Made by a program: the position numbers and the translations under genes. The notes under the pieces are model-generated. The model was not told the DNA's origin and searched no databases. It saw only the letters and a program-made list of their open reading frames with translations. Of a DNA stretch of 64,000 nucleotides, positions 1-7,275 are shown piece after piece. The number at the start of each line of letters is the position of its first letter. Position 1 is the first letter of the stretch. Origin of the DNA: JBCBCP01 sp038530575 (GTDB lineage Bacteria; Pseudomonadota; Alphaproteobacteria; Rhodobacterales; Rhodobacteraceae); assembly GCA_038530575.1 (NCBI GenBank), contig JBCBCP010000004.1:73775-137774 (forward strand). Reading direction: 5' to 3'.

Positions 1-704
1 AATTCGAGGCGATGGCCGCCGAATGGTGGGATCCAAACGGCAAGTTCAAACCGCTGCACATGCTTAACCCTTGTCGGCTGGATTATATCACACGCCAGAT
101 CGCCTCCGAGTATGACCGCGACCTAAGCACGCCCGCACCGTTCAAAGGGCTGCGTATTCTGGACATCGGCTGTGGCGGCGGGCTTCTGTGCGAGCCGATG
201 GCGCGGCTGGGCGCCACGGTGGTGGGCGCCGATGCGGCGGAGCGGAACATTCCCGTGGCGCGGCTCCATGCGGAGCAATCCGGCCTCGACATCGATTACC
301 GCCACACGACCGCCGAAGCCATGGCGGCCGCGGGCGAGCAATTCGACGCCGTGCTGAACATGGAAGTGGTCGAGCATGTCGCCGACCCGCTGGCCTACCT
401 GACTGCCTGCCAGCAGCTTTTGAAACCGGGCGGGCTGCACATCTGTTCGACCATCAACCGCAACCCCAAAAGCTATATGATGGCGATCATCGGCGCAGAG
501 CATGTGATGCGCTGGCTGCCCAAGGGCACGCATGAATGGTCGAAATTCATCACCCCGGATGAGCTGTTCAAGCTGCTGGAAGAGGCTGGTCTTGAGCCTG
601 TCGACCGGCGCGGCTTTGTCTTCAATCCGCTGACATGGGGCTGGCGCCTGTCGGAGCGGGATCTGAGCGTGAATTACGTGACCGCGGCGATCAAGCCCGC
701 CTAA
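1..704 (+). CDS. ubiG: Ubiquinone biosynthesis O-methyltransferase, 5' end cut by the window
   Basis: SAM-dependent methyltransferase that makes both O-methylations in ubiquinone synthesis. The reading frame is open to base 3 and encodes FEA before the first ATG at 12, so the true start lies upstream of the window. AEWWDP and the LNPCRLDYI stretch are typical of UbiG, and the SAM motif I (ILDIGCGGG) is about 50 residues after that ATG. The later EVVEHVADP and GGLHICSTINRN segments also fit the family. The 3' end overlaps the convergent MarR gene by 4 bases. Confidence 0.95.
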   Translation, partial: FEAMAAEWWDPNGKFKPLHMLNPCRLDYITRQIASEYDRDLSTPAPFKGLRILDIGCGGGLLCEPMARLGATVVGADAAERNIPVARLHAEQSGLDIDYRHTTAEAMAAAGEQFDAVLNMEVVEHVADPLAYLTACQQLLKPGGLHICSTINRNPKSYMMAIIGAEHVMRWLPKGTHEWSKFITPDELFKLLEEAGLEPVDRRGFVFNPLTWGWRLSERDLSVNYVTAAIKPA

Positions 705-1132
705 ACGCCGCTACGCAAGGCGCGCAGTACACGGATGGCCGTGCGGATGTCTTCCGCGCCAATCTGCTGCACCACATCTGCGAACACGGGCGCCGCCGCC
801 CCTGCCGCCTCGTCCCGGACGCGGCGCCCGGCGGGGCTGATCGCGACCAGCTTGCGCCGCGCATCGTCCCAATCGGGGCGGATGTGGACATATCCCGCCG
901 CTTCCAGCTTGCTGAGCGTGTTGGTGATTGCACCGCGGGTCAGGCCAAACACTTCGGCCAGCTGTGCCGGTGTCCGCTCTTTTCCGTGCCAGGCGAGGTG
1001 GTTGAGGACGCTGAAATGCGAAATCTCCATGCCCTTCGGCAGCTCGCGGCTGAGCCGATGGCGCACGACCTGATCGGCCGCCAGCACCTCGCTGAAAAGC
1101 GAAATCGCAACAGTGTCCTTAGCTTCGCTCAC
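701..1132 (-). CDS. MarR-family transcriptional regulator
   Basis: A 143-residue protein with the winged-helix layout of MarR repressors: a helix-turn-helix around residues 57-82 (AQLAEVFGLTRGAITNTLSK) followed by a wing with DDARRKLVAISPAGR. It starts at GTG (1132), whose bases overlap the stop of the upstream amidase gene (GTGA), so it is probably translationally coupled to it and to grxC. MarR proteins usually bind DNA as dimers and respond to small phenolic or oxidative signals. The ligand and target cannot be told from the sequence. Confidence 0.85.
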   Translation of the reverse strand: MSEAKDTVAISLFSEVLAADQVVRHRLSRELPKGMEISHFSVLNHLAWHGKERTPAQLAEVFGLTRGAITNTLSKLEAAGYVHIRPDWDDARRKLVAISPAGRRVRDEAAGAAAPVFADVVQQIGAEDIRTAIRVLRALRSGV

Positions 1133-1956
1133 ACATTTGGTCCTTCGAATGCCCGCGCGTTGGCCAAAGCCGGTATGCGCGCGCGCGCATCATCTACTGC
1201 GCTCGGGTCGAGGTCAAAGCGGTAAACCCCCGCATCCGTGCCAGCATCGAGCATGACAGTACCCCAGGGATCAATGACGAGGCTGTGGCCATGGGTCTTG
1301 CGCGCTGGCCCCTCTGCCGCGACGTGGGTGCCGGTCTGGGCCGCCGCGATCACCCACGCGCCGTTCTCGATGGCTCGGGCGCGCAGCAGGCTTTCCCAAT
1401 GCGCGGCCCCGGTGACGGGTGAAAACGCCGACGGGTAAAGCAGCACGCGCGCGCCCGCCCGGGTCAGCGCCGACGACAGGGCGGGAAATCGCATGTCATA
1501 GCAAATCATCATGCCCACAGCGCCCAGCGGCGTATCCACGAGGGTTGCTTGCGTGCCCGGCGCATAACGGGCCGACTCGCGGTACTTCTCATCCGCGTCA
1601 ATCGACACGTCGAACATGTGGATCTTGTCGTATCGCGCGGCGATCTGCCCATCGGGGGTGATCATGAACGACCGGTTGGCAAACCGATCGGGACCGCGCA
1701 GCGCAAGCGAGCCAACAGGCAGCCAGATGCGGTGCTCACGCGCAGCCGTGCGCAATGCGGCAAGTGTCGGGTCTGTATCTTCGGTATGCAGCACGGCGTC
1801 TTGCCGCGCCTTGGACAAAGACACGATATTCGTCACCTCTGGCGTTGCAACAAATTCGGCACCGCCCTGCGCCGCCTCGGCGATCATTGACAGCGTCACC
1901 GGCAGGTTGGCCTCCGGATCATCGCCCGCGGTCAGCTGCAGCAGCGCGGCGCGCAC
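1129..1956 (-). CDS. Carbon-nitrogen hydrolase (nitrilase superfamily, Nit/omega-amidase type)
   Basis: A 275-residue C-N hydrolase. The Glu-Lys-Cys triad is visible: Glu40 in ATPE, Lys111 in YDKIHMFD and Cys152 in ICYDMRFP. This fits the Nit1/Nit2 branch, which acts on deaminated glutathione or omega-amides, and the grxC neighbour agrees with a glutathione link. An upstream ATG at 2070 lies inside grxC; I chose the GTG at 1956, two bases below the grxC stop, because homology begins there (VRAALLQLTAG). Substrate assignment is inference from the family. Confidence 0.88.
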   Translation of the reverse strand: MRAALLQLTAGDDPEANLPVTLSMIAEAAQGGAEFVATPEVTNIVSLSKARQDAVLHTEDTDPTLAALRTAAREHRIWLPVGSLALRGPDRFANRSFMITPDGQIAARYDKIHMFDVSIDADEKYRESARYAPGTQATLVDTPLGAVGMMICYDMRFPALSSALTRAGARVLLYPSAFSPVTGAAHWESLLRARAIENGAWVIAAAQTGTHVAAEGPARKTHGHSLVIDPWGTVMLDAGTDAGVYRFDLDPSAVDDARARIPALANARAFEGPNV

Positions 1957-1957
1957 C

Positions 1958-2215
1958 TCAGGCAGCCAGCAGCGGGTCGAGCTTGCCAGCACGCTCCAGC
2001 GCATAAAGATCGTCGCAGCCACCCACGTGCGTCTCGCCGATAAAGATCTGCGGCACAGTGCGGCCCCCATTTGCCCGCGCGATCATCTCGGCCTTGCGCT
2101 CGGGCTGGGCCAACACGTCAACCTCGGCAAAGTCCACACCCTTTTCCGTCAGCAAACGCTTGGCCGCATGGCAAAAACCGCACAAGGGCGAAGTGTAAAT
2201 TTCAACGTCTTTCAT
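1958..2215 (-). CDS. grxC: Glutaredoxin 3
   Basis: An 85-residue dithiol glutaredoxin that reduces protein and glutathione mixed disulfides in the cytoplasm. The active site is Cys12-Gly-Phe-Cys15, a variant of the common CPYC, and a TVPQIFIG segment forms the cis-Pro glutathione-binding loop. The ATG at 2215 gives the usual glutaredoxin N-terminus (MKDVEIYTSP); the frame stays open further upstream but that part is not glutaredoxin-like. It sits in a leftward run of comF-like, grxC, amidase and MarR genes. Confidence 0.95.
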   Translation of the reverse strand: MKDVEIYTSPLCGFCHAAKRLLTEKGVDFAEVDVLAQPERKAEMIARANGGRTVPQIFIGETHVGGCDDLYALERAGKLDPLLAA

Positions 2216-2246
2216 CTTTTGCTCCATCTGGCTCGATGGACAAGAT

Positions 2247-2996
2247 TTAGGCGCGGGGGACGACGCGTGCCAGTGCCAGCACGCAAACCTCCGTTGCACC
2301 CGCGGCAAGGGCCGCCCGCGTTGCCGCCGAAAGGGTTGCGCCGGTGGTCAGGACATCATCGACGATCAGCACCCGCCGGCCGCGCAGGACGTCCGCGCGT
2401 CTTGGGGTAACAGCAATGGCCCCATCAAGGATCCGGGCCCGCTCCCCCCGCGACTTTCCATCAAGGCTTGGCGTTGCGACGGTACGCTGAAAAACATCGA
2501 GGCAGACGTCACTGGCCGTACGCAAGGCCAGCGCCTGTGCGAGCAGCGCCGACTGGTTGTACCGCCGCCGCAGCAAGCGCCAGCGGTGCAGCGGAATGGG
2601 GACGATCAGCGTATCTTCGGTGATCAACTCAACCGCAGCCAGCGCAAGCCACCGGGCCGCTACGTGGGCGAGTTCTATTTTGTCGCCGTGCTTGAACCCC
2701 AGGATCAGCTTGCGCGCGATCCCGTCATATTCCAGCGCTGCGCGGCCCTGGCTCCAGACAGGCGGTTCAGCAAGGCAGGTATCGCATTGCACCCGGTCTG
2801 GGCCAGCCACGCCAGGCAAAGGAACACCGCAGCTGTCGCAGACGGTGCCACCAATGAAAGGGGTATCGCGCCAGCAGCCGGCACACAGGCCCTCGTCCCC
2901 CTCAACCACGCAACCGCAGCCAAGGCAACGCGGCGGGTAAACAACCCGAAGTGCGGTTTGAATTGCGCTTGCGATCACCCTATCTGTCCGCCCCAT
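2247..2996 (-). CDS. comF: ComF-family phosphoribosyltransferase-like protein
   Basis: A 249-residue protein with two parts. The N-terminal region carries Cys pairs (CLGC about 24-27, CAGC 38-41, CDSC 53-56, CDTC 71-74) that look zinc-binding. A type I phosphoribosyltransferase domain ends in a PRPP loop, VLIVDDVLTTGAT, at about 209-221. ComF/GntX proteins are linked to DNA uptake or gluconate use, and their reaction is unclear. The ATG at 2996 overlaps the ATG of the divergent methyltransferase within one CATG; a GTG at 2978 is an alternative start. Confidence 0.85.
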   Translation of the reverse strand: MGRTDRVIASAIQTALRVVYPPRCLGCGCVVEGDEGLCAGCWRDTPFIGGTVCDSCGVPLPGVAGPDRVQCDTCLAEPPVWSQGRAALEYDGIARKLILGFKHGDKIELAHVAARWLALAAVELITEDTLIVPIPLHRWRLLRRRYNQSALLAQALALRTASDVCLDVFQRTVATPSLDGKSRGERARILDGAIAVTPRRADVLRGRRVLIVDDVLTTGATLSAATRAALAAGATEVCVLALARVVPRA

Positions 2997-3810
2997 GCAA
3001 CCGTTGTCCGACCGCTCCGCTCTGCTTACCAACCGTGCCCGTGCAGCCAAAGCCGGAACGGTCGACTTCCTACATGCAGCCGCCATTGACGAGGTTCAGG
3101 ATCGCGCGGCAATGGTTAACAAGTCGTTTAAGCAGATTGCCATCGTCACGGGTCATTCAGACCTCTGGCAAGCGGCCTTTCCATCGGCAAAGATCGTTTC
3201 GGACGACGACACGCTTGCGCTAGACGCCGGCGCGCATGATCTGGTGATCCACGCAATGGCGCTGCACTGGGCGTCGGACCCGGTGGGGCAGTTGATCCAG
3301 TGCCGCCGTGCGCTGCAGCCTGACGGTTTGCTTCTGGCCATTGCACCGGGGGGCCAAACCTTGCACGAGCTGCGCGCCTGCCTGGCCGAGGCGGAGATTG
3401 GCCGAACCGGGGGCTTGTCCCCCCGTGTGGCGCCCATGGGCGAGGTCCGTGACCTCGGAGCGCTGCTGCAGCGTGCGGGGCTTGCTCTGCCGGTTGCCGA
3501 TACCGTCCCGTTGCGCGCCGTCTATCCAAATGCGCTGGCGCTGATGCATGACCTGCGCGGGATGGGAGAGGGTAATGCGATGACGGGAAGGCAACGAACG
3601 ATGACGCCCCGCGGCTTGTTGACCGACGCCGCCGCGCGCTATGCCGAAGCTTTTTCCGCACCCGAAGGCGGCGTGGAAGCAACGTTCGAGCTGATCGCGC
3701 TGACCGGCTGGGCGCCCGATGCCAGCCAGCCGCAACCTTTGCGGCCCGGCTCTGCCACGGCCCGGCTGGCGGATGCGCTTGGTACGGATGAGACGAAGCT
3801 GCGCGATTGA
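2995..3810 (+). CDS. BioC/NDUFAF5-like SAM-dependent methyltransferase
   Basis: A 271-residue protein of the alphaproteobacterial NDUFAF5/BioC-like methyltransferase group. The N-terminus (SDRSALLTNRARA, VNKSF) and the HDLVIHAMALHWASDP segment after the Rossmann core match the family. The glycine-rich SAM loop is degenerate (IVTGHSDLW instead of LDLGCG), so activity on a small substrate is uncertain. NDUFAF5 hydroxylates an arginine of complex I, whereas BioC methylates malonyl-ACP; I cannot choose between these roles. Its ATG shares CATG with the ComF gene on the other strand. Confidence 0.75.
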   Translation: MQPLSDRSALLTNRARAAKAGTVDFLHAAAIDEVQDRAAMVNKSFKQIAIVTGHSDLWQAAFPSAKIVSDDDTLALDAGAHDLVIHAMALHWASDPVGQLIQCRRALQPDGLLLAIAPGGQTLHELRACLAEAEIGRTGGLSPRVAPMGEVRDLGALLQRAGLALPVADTVPLRAVYPNALALMHDLRGMGEGNAMTGRQRTMTPRGLLTDAAARYAEAFSAPEGGVEATFELIALTGWAPDASQPQPLRPGSATARLADALGTDETKLRD

Positions 3811-3861
3811 CCAAAGCACAAAAGCCTTTATCTGGTGCACTGACCAAACCCCGGAGCCCCC

Positions 3862-4923
3862 ATGTTGGACGCGACAAAAACAGCCAAACGCCCCGTGCAC
3901 GCAGGACCGGACCACCCGGCGATCCCTGCGGAGAAGGTTGGCATCCTGCTCGCCAACCTCGGCACGCCGGACAATTACGACTACTGGTCGATGCGCCGGT
4001 ACCTGTCCGAATTCCTGTCGGACCGACGGGTGATCGACTACAGCCCGTGGATCTGGCAGCCCCTCCTGCAACTGGTGATCCTGTCGAAACGCCCGTTCAG
4101 CTCGGGCGCGGCGTATAAATCCATCTGGAACCACGAGGCGGGCGAAAGCCCCCTGATGACGATCACCAAGGACCAGACGGCCAAGATCAAGGACACGATG
4201 CACGCCCGCTACGGCGATCAGGTGATGGTCGACTTCTGCATGCGCTATGGCAATCCATCGACGCAATCGAAGGTGCGCGAGATGGCTGCGGCAGGATGCC
4301 AGAAGATCCTGTTCTTTCCGCTTTACCCGCATTACGCCGGGGCGACATCGGCCACCGCGAACGACCAGTTCTTTCGCGCGCTGATGGCCGAAAAATGGCA
4401 GCCGGTGACCCGCACCGTGCGCCCTTACTACGACCACCCGGAGTATATCGAAGCCCTCGCGCAGTCGATCGAACGGGCCTATGCAAACCTCGACACGCGC
4501 CCGGATATCCTCGTGTGCTCCTATCACGGCGTGCCGCAGCGCTACCTGATGGAGGGCGACCCGTACCACTGCCAGTGCGTGAAAACGACGCGCCTGCTTA
4601 AAGAGCGGCTGGGCTGGGACGATACCGACATCACCACGACCTTCCAGTCACGGTTCGGCCCCGAAGAATGGTTGAAGCCCTACACCGTCGAAGAAGTCGC
4701 GCGCCTTGCCGAAGATGGCAAGAAAAACATCGCCGTCTGCGCGCCGGCCTTCTCTGCTGACTGCATCGAAACGCTCGAAGAGATTAACGAAGAGATCAAG
4801 GAAAGTTTTGAAGAAGCGGGCGGAGAGCACTTTACCTACATCCCCTGCCTCAACGACGACGACGCCCATATCAAGGCGCTGTCCACTGTGATCGAGGAAA
4901 ACCTGCGCGGCTGGCTGGATTAA
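3862..4923 (+). CDS. hemH: Ferrochelatase
   Basis: A 353-residue enzyme that inserts Fe2+ into protoporphyrin IX, the last step of heme synthesis. Family marks include ANLGTPDN near residue 31, FFPLYPHYAGATS at 151-163 and the catalytic-histidine segment YHGVPQRY at about 221-228. Heme is needed here for the respiratory chain and the tetraheme reaction-centre cytochrome. The gene starts at ATG 3862 after a GGAG ribosome site and is followed directly by a rho-independent terminator. Confidence 0.97.
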   Translation: MLDATKTAKRPVHAGPDHPAIPAEKVGILLANLGTPDNYDYWSMRRYLSEFLSDRRVIDYSPWIWQPLLQLVILSKRPFSSGAAYKSIWNHEAGESPLMTITKDQTAKIKDTMHARYGDQVMVDFCMRYGNPSTQSKVREMAAAGCQKILFFPLYPHYAGATSATANDQFFRALMAEKWQPVTRTVRPYYDHPEYIEALAQSIERAYANLDTRPDILVCSYHGVPQRYLMEGDPYHCQCVKTTRLLKERLGWDDTDITTTFQSRFGPEEWLKPYTVEEVARLAEDGKKNIAVCAPAFSADCIETLEEINEEIKESFEEAGGEHFTYIPCLNDDDAHIKALSTVIEENLRGWLD

Positions 4924-4950
4924 GTCTTCACCGTCCCCTCAAACACAAAA

Positions 4951-4975
4951 AAGGCGGCTCGGAAGCCGCCTTTTT
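4951..4975. terminator. Bidirectional rho-independent terminator
   Basis: A 7-bp perfect stem GGCGGCT/AGCCGCC (4953-4959 and 4964-4970) with a CGGA loop. A-rich bases precede it and TTTTT follows, so it can end transcription from hemH on the plus strand and from the small gene on the minus strand. Confidence 0.9.
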
Positions 4976-4994
4976 CGATGTGTTTTGTCAAGCC

Positions 4995-5174
4995 TTAGTC
5001 GGCGACAGCAGCCGCCACGATGACGAGCAGCAGCAGCGGCAGGACGATGCCTGCGGACGAGCTGGCCGCCTCTTCGACGATGACCGGTGCTTCGATGACC
5101 GGGTCAGCCGGTGCACCAGCGAAAGCGGTGGAAGCAGCTGCAGTCAGTGCGGCGGCGAGAACGAGTTTTTTCAT
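4995..5174 (-). CDS. Small exported single-span membrane protein
   Basis: A 59-residue protein with three parts: a signal-peptide-like N-terminus (MKKLVLAAALTAAASTAFAG), a short acidic/proline linker (ADPVIEAPVIVEEA) and a hydrophobic C-terminal segment (IVLPLLLLVIVAAAVAD). The layout suggests a protein held in the inner membrane after export, or a precursor cleaved to a short membrane peptide. The ATG at 5174 has a strong GGAGG site 7 bases upstream. No known function; it sits tail to tail with hemH across a shared terminator. Confidence 0.8.
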   Translation of the reverse strand: MKKLVLAAALTAAASTAFAGAPADPVIEAPVIVEEAASSSAGIVLPLLLLVIVAAAVAD

Positions 5175-5246
5175 ATTAACCTCCAGTATTAGCGCGCTGG
5201 CATGATGCCAACACGCTCCCAAGACTTACCTCGTGGCTTTGGTAAA

Positions 5247-5284
5247 GCATCGAATCTGTCTGATTGCAAAGACGGATTCGATGC
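5247..5284. terminator. Long intergenic hairpin, probable terminator of the L,D-transpeptidase gene
   Basis: A near-perfect 15-bp inverted repeat: GCATCGAATCTGTCT at 5247-5261 and its complement at 5270-5284 with one T-G wobble, around an 8-base loop. It lies downstream of the leftward L,D-transpeptidase and upstream of the small membrane protein. Read leftward it is followed by TTTACC, a weak U tract. It may equally set mRNA stability or act on the promoter of the small gene. Confidence 0.65.
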
Positions 5285-5311
5285 TGCAGCGCCGCAATCG
5301 GCAAAATGTCG

Positions 5312-5905
5312 TCAAATTAGCAACACCTGAGTGCCCACATTGGCCATCTCATACAGCTCTTCAATATGCTCATTATACAGACCGATGCAGCCATTGGACG
5401 AACGGCGGCCGATCTTGCGCGTGTCGTGCGTGCCGTGGATCCGGTAGTAGGTCCAGCTGAGGTGCAGGGACCGGGTGCCAAGCGGATTGTCGGGGCCCGG
5501 GCCGATATAGTCGGGCCATTCCGGGTTGCGCTTTTTCATCGACGGCGTCGGGCGCCAGTCGGGTTTGGGATCCTTGAACGTCACGCGTGTCCGGCCGCGA
5601 CGGGTCAGATCCTCGGTCAGCGGCACGGAGGACGGGTAGAGCTTGTAGACCGTCTGCGCCTCGTCCCAGAAATGCACCGCGCGGCTGTCGATATCGACAA
5701 GGATCGCGCCGCCCTTCAAGCTGCTGAAATAGGGCTGCCAATCCAGCGTACGAAAGCTGGAAATGTTGCGGCGCACTGCTTGCGTCGGGTCGCGTTCGGC
5801 CTGACCGGCGGGGATCTGTTGCGCGATAGCAGGTGTGCTCAGCAATGCAGCGCTCCCGGCAAGGAACGCGCGGCGGGTGCTGTTGAATTTCGGTGTGTCG
5901 GTCAT
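5312..5905 (-). CDS. L,D-transpeptidase (ErfK/YbiS family) with Tat signal
   Basis: A 197-residue YkuD-domain enzyme that forms 3-3 peptidoglycan cross-links or attaches proteins to the wall. The N-terminus is a twin-arginine signal (STRRAFLAG, residues 9-17, then a hydrophobic stretch ending AIAQ). The catalytic motif is seen as IHGTHD followed by RRSSNGCIGL, with the nucleophilic cysteine near the C-terminus. The ATG at 5905 is preferred to the one at 5920 because it puts the twin arginines near residue 11. It is divergent from a CAP-domain lipoprotein. Confidence 0.92.
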   Translation of the reverse strand: MTDTPKFNSTRRAFLAGSAALLSTPAIAQQIPAGQAERDPTQAVRRNISSFRTLDWQPYFSSLKGGAILVDIDSRAVHFWDEAQTVYKLYPSSVPLTEDLTRRGRTRVTFKDPKPDWRPTPSMKKRNPEWPDYIGPGPDNPLGTRSLHLSWTYYRIHGTHDTRKIGRRSSNGCIGLYNEHIEELYEMANVGTQVLLI

Positions 5906-5967
5906 GTGCGCCTCTCTCAAAGCTGTGGTCCGGCAGTCTTTTCCCTATTTATGACCCGAAAGACGCA

Positions 5968-6027
5968 GTCGCAATTCAAACAACCGTCAACACGCAAACT
6001 TGCGCCGATGTGCGTTTGAAATGCGAC
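5968..6027. promoter_or_regulatory. Spaced inverted repeat in a divergent intergenic region
   Basis: Two 14-base arms (5968-5981 GTCGCAATTCAAAC and 6014-6027) are complementary at 13 of 14 positions and separated by 32 bases. They lie between the divergent L,D-transpeptidase and CAP-lipoprotein genes, where a shared operator or a long hairpin leader would sit. No regulator is identified. Confidence 0.4.
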
Positions 6028-6073
6028 GGGGCGCGGGCTAAAGCGGATTCACTTTGTGCGCGTGGAGGCCAAG

Positions 6074-6712
6074 ATGATCCGTTTGCTGTCCGTTCTGATA
6101 TTTGCCCTTGCCGGTCTGGCCGCTTGTAGCGTGCCGTCGTCCGAGCCGCAGATCGGCGCGGACGGGCGCCCATTACCCAAGCTATACCGCATCCGGGCCG
6201 GCGATACCGCCAAACTGCAGTTTCGCATGCTCGATTCGGTCAATGCCTTGCGCTCAGCCCAAAACTTGCCGCCGGTCGAGCTGAATGCGCAGCTGAATGC
6301 CGCCGCTGCCACCCATTCTCGCGACATGGCCGTGCAGAACCGGCCGTGGCATTTCGGCTCTGACGGGTCATCACCGATCGACCGGCTTCAACGCGTCGGC
6401 TATGCAGGGCGCCTGGTGGGCGAAAACATCGCAGAAACCTACGAGACAGAGTTGGAGGTGCTTGCCGCGTGGATGGAACAGCCCGACACGCGGCGCACGG
6501 TCATGTCCAGCGATGCACGCCAGATGGGCTTTGCATGGCACCAGGAAACCAATGGAAAAATTTGGTGGACGCTTGTGACAGGAAACCCGGCGGCGGCCCC
6601 GCTGATTCCGGCCGCCAATCCGTCAGCCTCGCGCCTTGTTCCCGCACCGACCACGCCCGCGACCGAAGAAGAGCCAACCGATCTCCAAACCGTGGCAGAT
6701 CAGCTAAGCTAG
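6074..6712 (+). CDS. CAP-domain (SCP/PR-1 family) lipoprotein
   Basis: A 212-residue lipoprotein: the N-terminal signal ends in the lipobox LAAC, so it should be lipidated and held in the envelope. The body matches bacterial CAP domains (LDSVNALRSAQNLPPVELNAQ; AATHSRDMA; RPWHFGSDG; VGENIAE), and the C-terminal tail is low-complexity (Pro, Ala, Thr). Bacterial CAP proteins have no settled activity. The ATG at 6074 has GGAGG 7 bases upstream. It lies between two L,D-transpeptidase genes, which suggests a wall- or envelope-related role. Confidence 0.85.
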   Translation: MIRLLSVLIFALAGLAACSVPSSEPQIGADGRPLPKLYRIRAGDTAKLQFRMLDSVNALRSAQNLPPVELNAQLNAAAATHSRDMAVQNRPWHFGSDGSSPIDRLQRVGYAGRLVGENIAETYETELEVLAAWMEQPDTRRTVMSSDARQMGFAWHQETNGKIWWTLVTGNPAAAPLIPAANPSASRLVPAPTTPATEEEPTDLQTVADQLS

Positions 6713-6713
6713 G

Positions 6714-7214
6714 CTATGGGTTGATCAAGATGGGTGTGCCGTTGCGCACCATCGCGTAGACATCCTCCATCTCGCGGTTGGACACAGCGATACAGCCCCA
6801 GGTCCAGTCGCCGTCCTTGGTCTTGCGCCGCCAGGGTCGCGCCTGCCCGTGGATAAAAATGTCGCCGCCGGGGCTTTTGCCCAGCCGGCGTGCCTCTGCG
6901 ATGTCCTTTGGCCGTGGATAGTCGATGCCCAGCGACAGGTGGAAGCGCGAGTTCGGGTTGCGGCGGTCGATCAGATACTGCCCTTCGGGTGTCTTGCCGT
7001 CGCCTTCGATGAACTTGTCTCCGATCGGCGCGAAGCCAAGCGCGATGTCATAGCTTTCCAGCACTTTGTCATGATGCATCAGATACATCCGCCGTGCGCC
7101 TTTGTTCACAACAACAAAGGTCACCTCGGGGCCGTCATAACGACGAAATTTCGTGCTGCACGCGCTGAGCATCAAGGCCGATGCCCCGCCCAGTAAGACC
7201 GTCCTGCGTTTCAT
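6714..7214 (-). CDS. L,D-transpeptidase lipoprotein (YkuD domain)
   Basis: A 166-residue YkuD protein with a lipoprotein signal: lipobox LSAC, modified Cys at about residue 19. The catalytic HG-x-GC signature is present (IFIHGQARP, then TWGCIAVSN). It is smaller than the Tat-exported enzyme at 5312 and otherwise unlike it, so this is not a recent duplicate. The ATG at 7214 is chosen because it gives the signal peptide. It ends 2 bases from the convergent CAP lipoprotein stop. Confidence 0.9.
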   Translation of the reverse strand: MKRRTVLLGGASALMLSACSTKFRRYDGPEVTFVVVNKGARRMYLMHHDKVLESYDIALGFAPIGDKFIEGDGKTPEGQYLIDRRNPNSRFHLSLGIDYPRPKDIAEARRLGKSPGGDIFIHGQARPWRRKTKDGDWTWGCIAVSNREMEDVYAMVRNGTPILINP

Positions 7215-7275
7215 GTGCCCTGCCTGCACTGCTTCTTTGCGGCGCAGCATATACCAACGACACGTCCCGGCCTAG

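Noticed and set aside
3220..4569. 449-codon open frame on the minus strand opposite the methyltransferase and hemH
   Set aside because: The plus strand encodes full family motifs here; the frame is an open antisense shadow of GC-rich coding DNA with no recognisable domain.
5198..5210. TGGCATGATGCCA palindrome as an operator for the small membrane protein
   Set aside because: Perfect but short, single copy in the window and without a matching promoter spacing.
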